From the NCBI GenBank assembly GCA_025456085.1, contig JALOLF010000003.1, forward strand, positions 1 to 64,000: DNA of 64,000 nucleotides. The letters are read 5' to 3'. The stretch comes from Acidimicrobiales bacterium. GTDB taxonomy: Bacteria > Actinomycetota > Acidimicrobiia > Acidimicrobiales > Acidimicrobilacustridaceae. The notes beneath the pieces are model-generated. The model was not told the origin of the DNA, ran no database searches, and saw nothing but the letters and a program-made list of their open reading frames with translations. Position numbers and translations under genes: made by a program. This document shows positions 61,448 to 64,000 of the stretch, one piece after another (position 1 is the stretch's first letter; the number at the start of each line of letters is the position of its first letter).

Positions 61448-62185
61448 ATGATCCACCGCTTCCTGCGCGCTGTTGCGCTCGCCACGGTCCCCGCGGCGCT
61501 CTGGGCGAGCGCCGCCGCGGCCCACGTGAACGCCTCCGGCGACCAGCAGCCCGACGGGGTCACCTCCGTCACGTTCAGCTTCTCCCACGGGTGCGCCGGG
61601 TCCCCGACCACGGCGCTGCGCATCCAGCTCCCCGACAACGCCACCGACGCCGAGCCGGGCGCCGGTGAGCCGGGGTGGACCGCCGAGATCACCGACGGGG
61701 TGCTCACGTGGTCCGGCGGCAGCATCCCCGACGAGACGAAGGCCTCGTTCTCGGCCGTGCTGACCCTCTCCGGCGCCGCGGGTGACGTCGTGTACTTCCC
61801 GACGATCCAGGTGTGCGAACAGGGCCAGGAGGACTGGATCGACCGCAGCGACGACCCCGGGGCCGACCAGGCCGCGCCGCGCATCACCCTGACGCAGACC
61901 GTCGAACCTCCCTCCACCACGACGACGGTCGCCACCACCTCGACGACCTCCTCGACCACCTCGCGGCCGGACTCGTCGCCGAGCGAGGCGTCGTCCTCGA
62001 CGGCACCGCCCACGGCTGCGTCCACCACGGCGTCCGATCCGGACGACGAGGGCGTCCCGACCCTGCTCGTGATCGGCCTCGCCGTGGTGGCGGTGGCCGT
62101 CGTGGCCGGTGGGGTGGTCATGGCCCGGCGTCGACCGGGCGGTGGTGACGTCGGACCCCCACGGTCGGGTCCGGTCCCGCCCTGA
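61448..62185 (+). CDS. YcnI-like (DUF1775) copper-binding surface protein
   Basis: The 245-residue exported protein has a signal peptide ending SAAAA so that mature His26 is N-terminal, as in YcnI, where this His helps bind Cu(II). The domain (26 to about 155) includes SFSHGCAGSPTTALRIQLPD and a Trp/Cys-containing strand. A Ser/Thr-rich linker (about 156-195, TTTTVATTSTTSSTTS) and one membrane segment (about 200-221) with a basic RRR tail anchor it to the membrane. It is probably involved in copper handling. The gene follows the peptidase gene by 22 bases. Confidence 0.85.
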   Translation: MIHRFLRAVALATVPAALWASAAAAHVNASGDQQPDGVTSVTFSFSHGCAGSPTTALRIQLPDNATDAEPGAGEPGWTAEITDGVLTWSGGSIPDETKASFSAVLTLSGAAGDVVYFPTIQVCEQGQEDWIDRSDDPGADQAAPRITLTQTVEPPSTTTTVATTSTTSSTTSRPDSSPSEASSSTAPPTAASTTASDPDDEGVPTLLVIGLAVVAVAVVAGGVVMARRRPGGGDVGPPRSGPVPP

Positions 62186-62258
62186 CGCCGGTCCGCCCCG
62201 GTCCGCGTCACTGGTAGCGTCGTCGTCCTGACGGGCCATCAGATCCGGGGGAGGCCAC

Positions 62259-63350
62259 GTGCTGTCAGCTGGCGACGAGTATCCGATCCACCAGGTCGCG
62301 GAGCCCATCCGCCACGCGGGGACGAGCGATCGCAACTTCTACGACCGGTACTACTGGAACCTGCACCCGTGCAGCGGCGAGTACTTCGTGGTCATGGGCA
62401 TGGGGGTCTACCCGAACCTGGGGGTGCACGACGCCTTCCTGCTGCTCCGGCGCGGCACCACGCACCAGGTGGTGCGGGCCTCCCGGGAGCTGGGCGACCG
62501 CATGGACGTCTCCGTCGGGCCCTTCCGCGTGGAGGTGATCGAGCCCTTGCGGCGGGTGCGCTTCGTGCTCGACGACAACGAGTGGGGCCTGTCGGCCGAT
62601 CTCAGCTGGGAGGGAGCCATCCCCGCCTTCGAGGAGCCACGCCACTACGTGCGCCAGCACGGCCGCGTCTACTTCGACACGATGCGCTTCGCCCAGACCG
62701 GCCGGTGGACGGGCACGCTGCGGGTGGGCGACGAGGTGCTCGACGTCAACCCCGACCGGTGCTGGGGCACCCGGGACCGCTCCTGGGGCATCCGCCCGGT
62801 GGGGGAGTCCGAGCCCATGGGCATCCGCCAGGACCCGCTGTTCTTCAACATGTGGAACTACGCCCCCATGCAGTTCGAGGACTTCTCGATCCTCTACATC
62901 GTCCAGGAACGGGCCGACGGCAGCCGCACCATGGAGGAGGCGGTGCGGATCTGGGCCGATCCCGACCGGCCCGTGGAGTGGCTCGGACGTCCGGAGCACG
63001 AGCACACCTTCCGACCCGGCAGGCGGGAGGTCGACTCCGCGGTGCTGCGGTTCCCGGCGGCGCCCGGCGGGGGGTTCGACGTCCGGGTCACACCGCTGCT
63101 CGACGCGCACATCGGCATCGGCACCGGGTACGGCTTCGACGCCGACTGGCGCCACGGCGCCTGGCAGGGTCCCCTCGTGGTGCAGGGCGTCACCCTCGAC
63201 ACCGCCACCGACGCCGATCGGCTCTTCGGGATCGTGGACTCGGTGGCCCGCTTCGAGCTGGGGGACCAGGTCGGCTACGGCCTGCACGAGTACCTGTTCC
63301 TCGGGCCGCACGAGCGTTACGGCCTGACCAGCTTCCTCGAGGTGCCCTGA
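62259..63350 (+). CDS. Conserved hypothetical protein, beta-rich
   Basis: The 363-residue protein starts at GTG 62259 after GGGGGAGG. It is beta-rich with many aromatic residues; landmarks are NFYDRYYWNLHPCSGEYFVVMGMGVYPN, WGTRDRSWGIRPVGE (about 169-183) and NMWNYAPMQFEDFSILYIVQE. The WGxRDxSWGxR motif recurs in actinobacterial hypothetical proteins of lipid-related regions, which I recall without a firm name (lipocalin or AttH-like fold is possible). No signal peptide or membrane segment. Its stop is three bases before a further gene. Confidence 0.7.
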   Translation: MLSAGDEYPIHQVAEPIRHAGTSDRNFYDRYYWNLHPCSGEYFVVMGMGVYPNLGVHDAFLLLRRGTTHQVVRASRELGDRMDVSVGPFRVEVIEPLRRVRFVLDDNEWGLSADLSWEGAIPAFEEPRHYVRQHGRVYFDTMRFAQTGRWTGTLRVGDEVLDVNPDRCWGTRDRSWGIRPVGESEPMGIRQDPLFFNMWNYAPMQFEDFSILYIVQERADGSRTMEEAVRIWADPDRPVEWLGRPEHEHTFRPGRREVDSAVLRFPAAPGGGFDVRVTPLLDAHIGIGTGYGFDADWRHGAWQGPLVVQGVTLDTATDADRLFGIVDSVARFELGDQVGYGLHEYLFLGPHERYGLTSFLEVP

Positions 63351-63353
63351 TCC

Positions 63354-64000
63354 GTGGGGGAGCACGGGTCGGATCCCTACGGGCACCTCGGGGCGGTACC
63401 GGTGGAGCCGAGGCGGGTCCTGGTGGCGCGGGTGGCCACCAGCGGCTCGCGGGCCGTGCGCCGGGCGGTGGCGTTCGGCTCGCAGGAGGGGCACCGACGT
63501 CGCGAGCCGCTCCACCGCGAGCACGGCGTCCCGGCACCGGTGCGGGCAGCCGGCGTCGCGCTGCAGGGCGCCCTCGACGAGGTCGTGCTGGGCGGCTTCC
63601 AGGCCTTCGTCCCCCGTACCGGTGCACGCCGATGGCGGGCCATCGAGCAGGAGACCGATGACGCCCTGGCCTTCTTCGGACAGCGCGGGTGGCTGGACGC
63701 TCCGGCGACCTACCACCACACCCCACCGTCGCCGACCGACGCCCGCGTCCGGCCCCTGCGGGTGCTGGGGCGTGACCACGAGTCGCTGACCTTCACCTCG
63801 GGCTGGGTGCCCGAGGAGGGTGAGCCGGGGCGGGACCGCTGGCTGGGCCACGTCGCCAATCACCGGGTGCGGGTCCTGCTGCTGCGCCACCCCGGCCCGC
63901 CCCGCCCGTGGCTGGTGTGCGTGCACGGCGCGCAGATGGGTCGGGCGCCGTTGGACCTGCGGTTCTTCCGGGCCGAGCAGCTGCACCGGGAGCTGGGCGT
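63354..64000 (+). CDS. Alpha/beta hydrolase, N-terminal part (cut by window edge)
   Basis: An open frame starts at GTG 63354, three bases after the previous stop, and runs off the window at 64000 (about 215 residues visible). A long N-terminal extension (about 1-175) is followed by VRVLLLRHPGPPRPWLVCVHGAQMGR (about 169-194), where the strand plus VCVHG is the oxyanion-hole segment of alpha/beta hydrolases. The catalytic Ser, Asp and His would lie beyond the edge. It seems to be in one transcript with the preceding hypothetical gene. Confidence 0.7.
   Translation, partial: MGEHGSDPYGHLGAVPVEPRRVLVARVATSGSRAVRRAVAFGSQEGHRRREPLHREHGVPAPVRAAGVALQGALDEVVLGGFQAFVPRTGARRWRAIEQETDDALAFFGQRGWLDAPATYHHTPPSPTDARVRPLRVLGRDHESLTFTSGWVPEEGEPGRDRWLGHVANHRVRVLLLRHPGPPRPWLVCVHGAQMGRAPLDLRFFRAEQLHRELG

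Overview
The window is GC-rich DNA (start codons ATG, GTG and TTG, little intergenic space) from an actinobacterium. Fatty-acid and steroid-type catabolic paralogues, F420-type LLM oxidoreductases, a DUF222/HNH gene, a KshA-like Rieske oxygenase and a secreted enzyme with VVADVVGYY-type repeats point to Acidimicrobiia (Ilumatobacter/Iamia-like) or a close relative. This placement is inferred from gene content only.

Layout. 1-14.8 kb: lipid/acyl-CoA genes mostly on the minus strand (SDR, enoyl-CoA hydratases, FAD oxidoreductase, APH-type kinase, amidohydrolase, GntR regulator, thiolase, SDR) plus a plus-strand aldehyde dehydrogenase, a DUF6508-like gene, an HNH gene and a large secreted phospholipase-like protein. 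14.8-27.3 kb: a TetR regulator next to a nine-gene, tightly overlapping plus-strand operon (hot-dog dehydratase, three crotonases, acyl-CoA dehydrogenase, two AMP-dependent acyl-CoA ligases, two SDRs) that looks like a complete activation and beta-oxidation module. 27.2-30.8 kb: P450, KshA-like Rieske oxygenase and amidohydrolase on the minus strand. 30.8-39.8 kb: a nickel/hydrogenase-maturation island, with a Fur-family regulator divergent from cbiM-PDGLE-cbiQ-cbiO and, converging on it, hypC-D-E-A-B-F; no hydrogenase subunit is present. 39.8-44.1 kb: a third amidohydrolase, a second TetR and two LLM oxidoreductases. 44.1-49.6 kb: membrane acyltransferase with SGNH domain, SGNH lipoprotein, sulfotransferase-like and DUF1214-like genes. 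49.7-53.2 kb: beta-propeller lipoprotein, crotonase, P450 with its ferredoxin. 53.3-64 kb: mainly housekeeping or cell-surface genes (His-rich membrane protein, TypA, SHOCT protein, CspA, GH63-like glycosidase, M32 carboxypeptidase, YcnI-like copper protein, a conserved hypothetical and a truncated alpha/beta hydrolase).

The most notable signals are regulatory. A paired 14-bp element of the form TGAACC-N2-GGTTCA, with the two copies 20-21 bp apart, sits in five promoter regions of lipid-type genes, including those around the TetR at 16.6 kb and its operon; this suggests a local, previously unnoticed regulon. Four tandem copies of a 23-bp unit ahead of the gene at 14954 each carry a ribosome-binding site and an ATG, producing three mini-ORFs whose stop codons overlap the next start. 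A KstR-like box (TAGAACACGTTCTA) lies ahead of the amidohydrolase at 41.0 kb and a similar one ahead of the LLM gene at 41.9 kb. I saw no rRNA, tRNA, CRISPR array, insertion sequence or phage gene, and no gene-free stretch longer than 300 bases.
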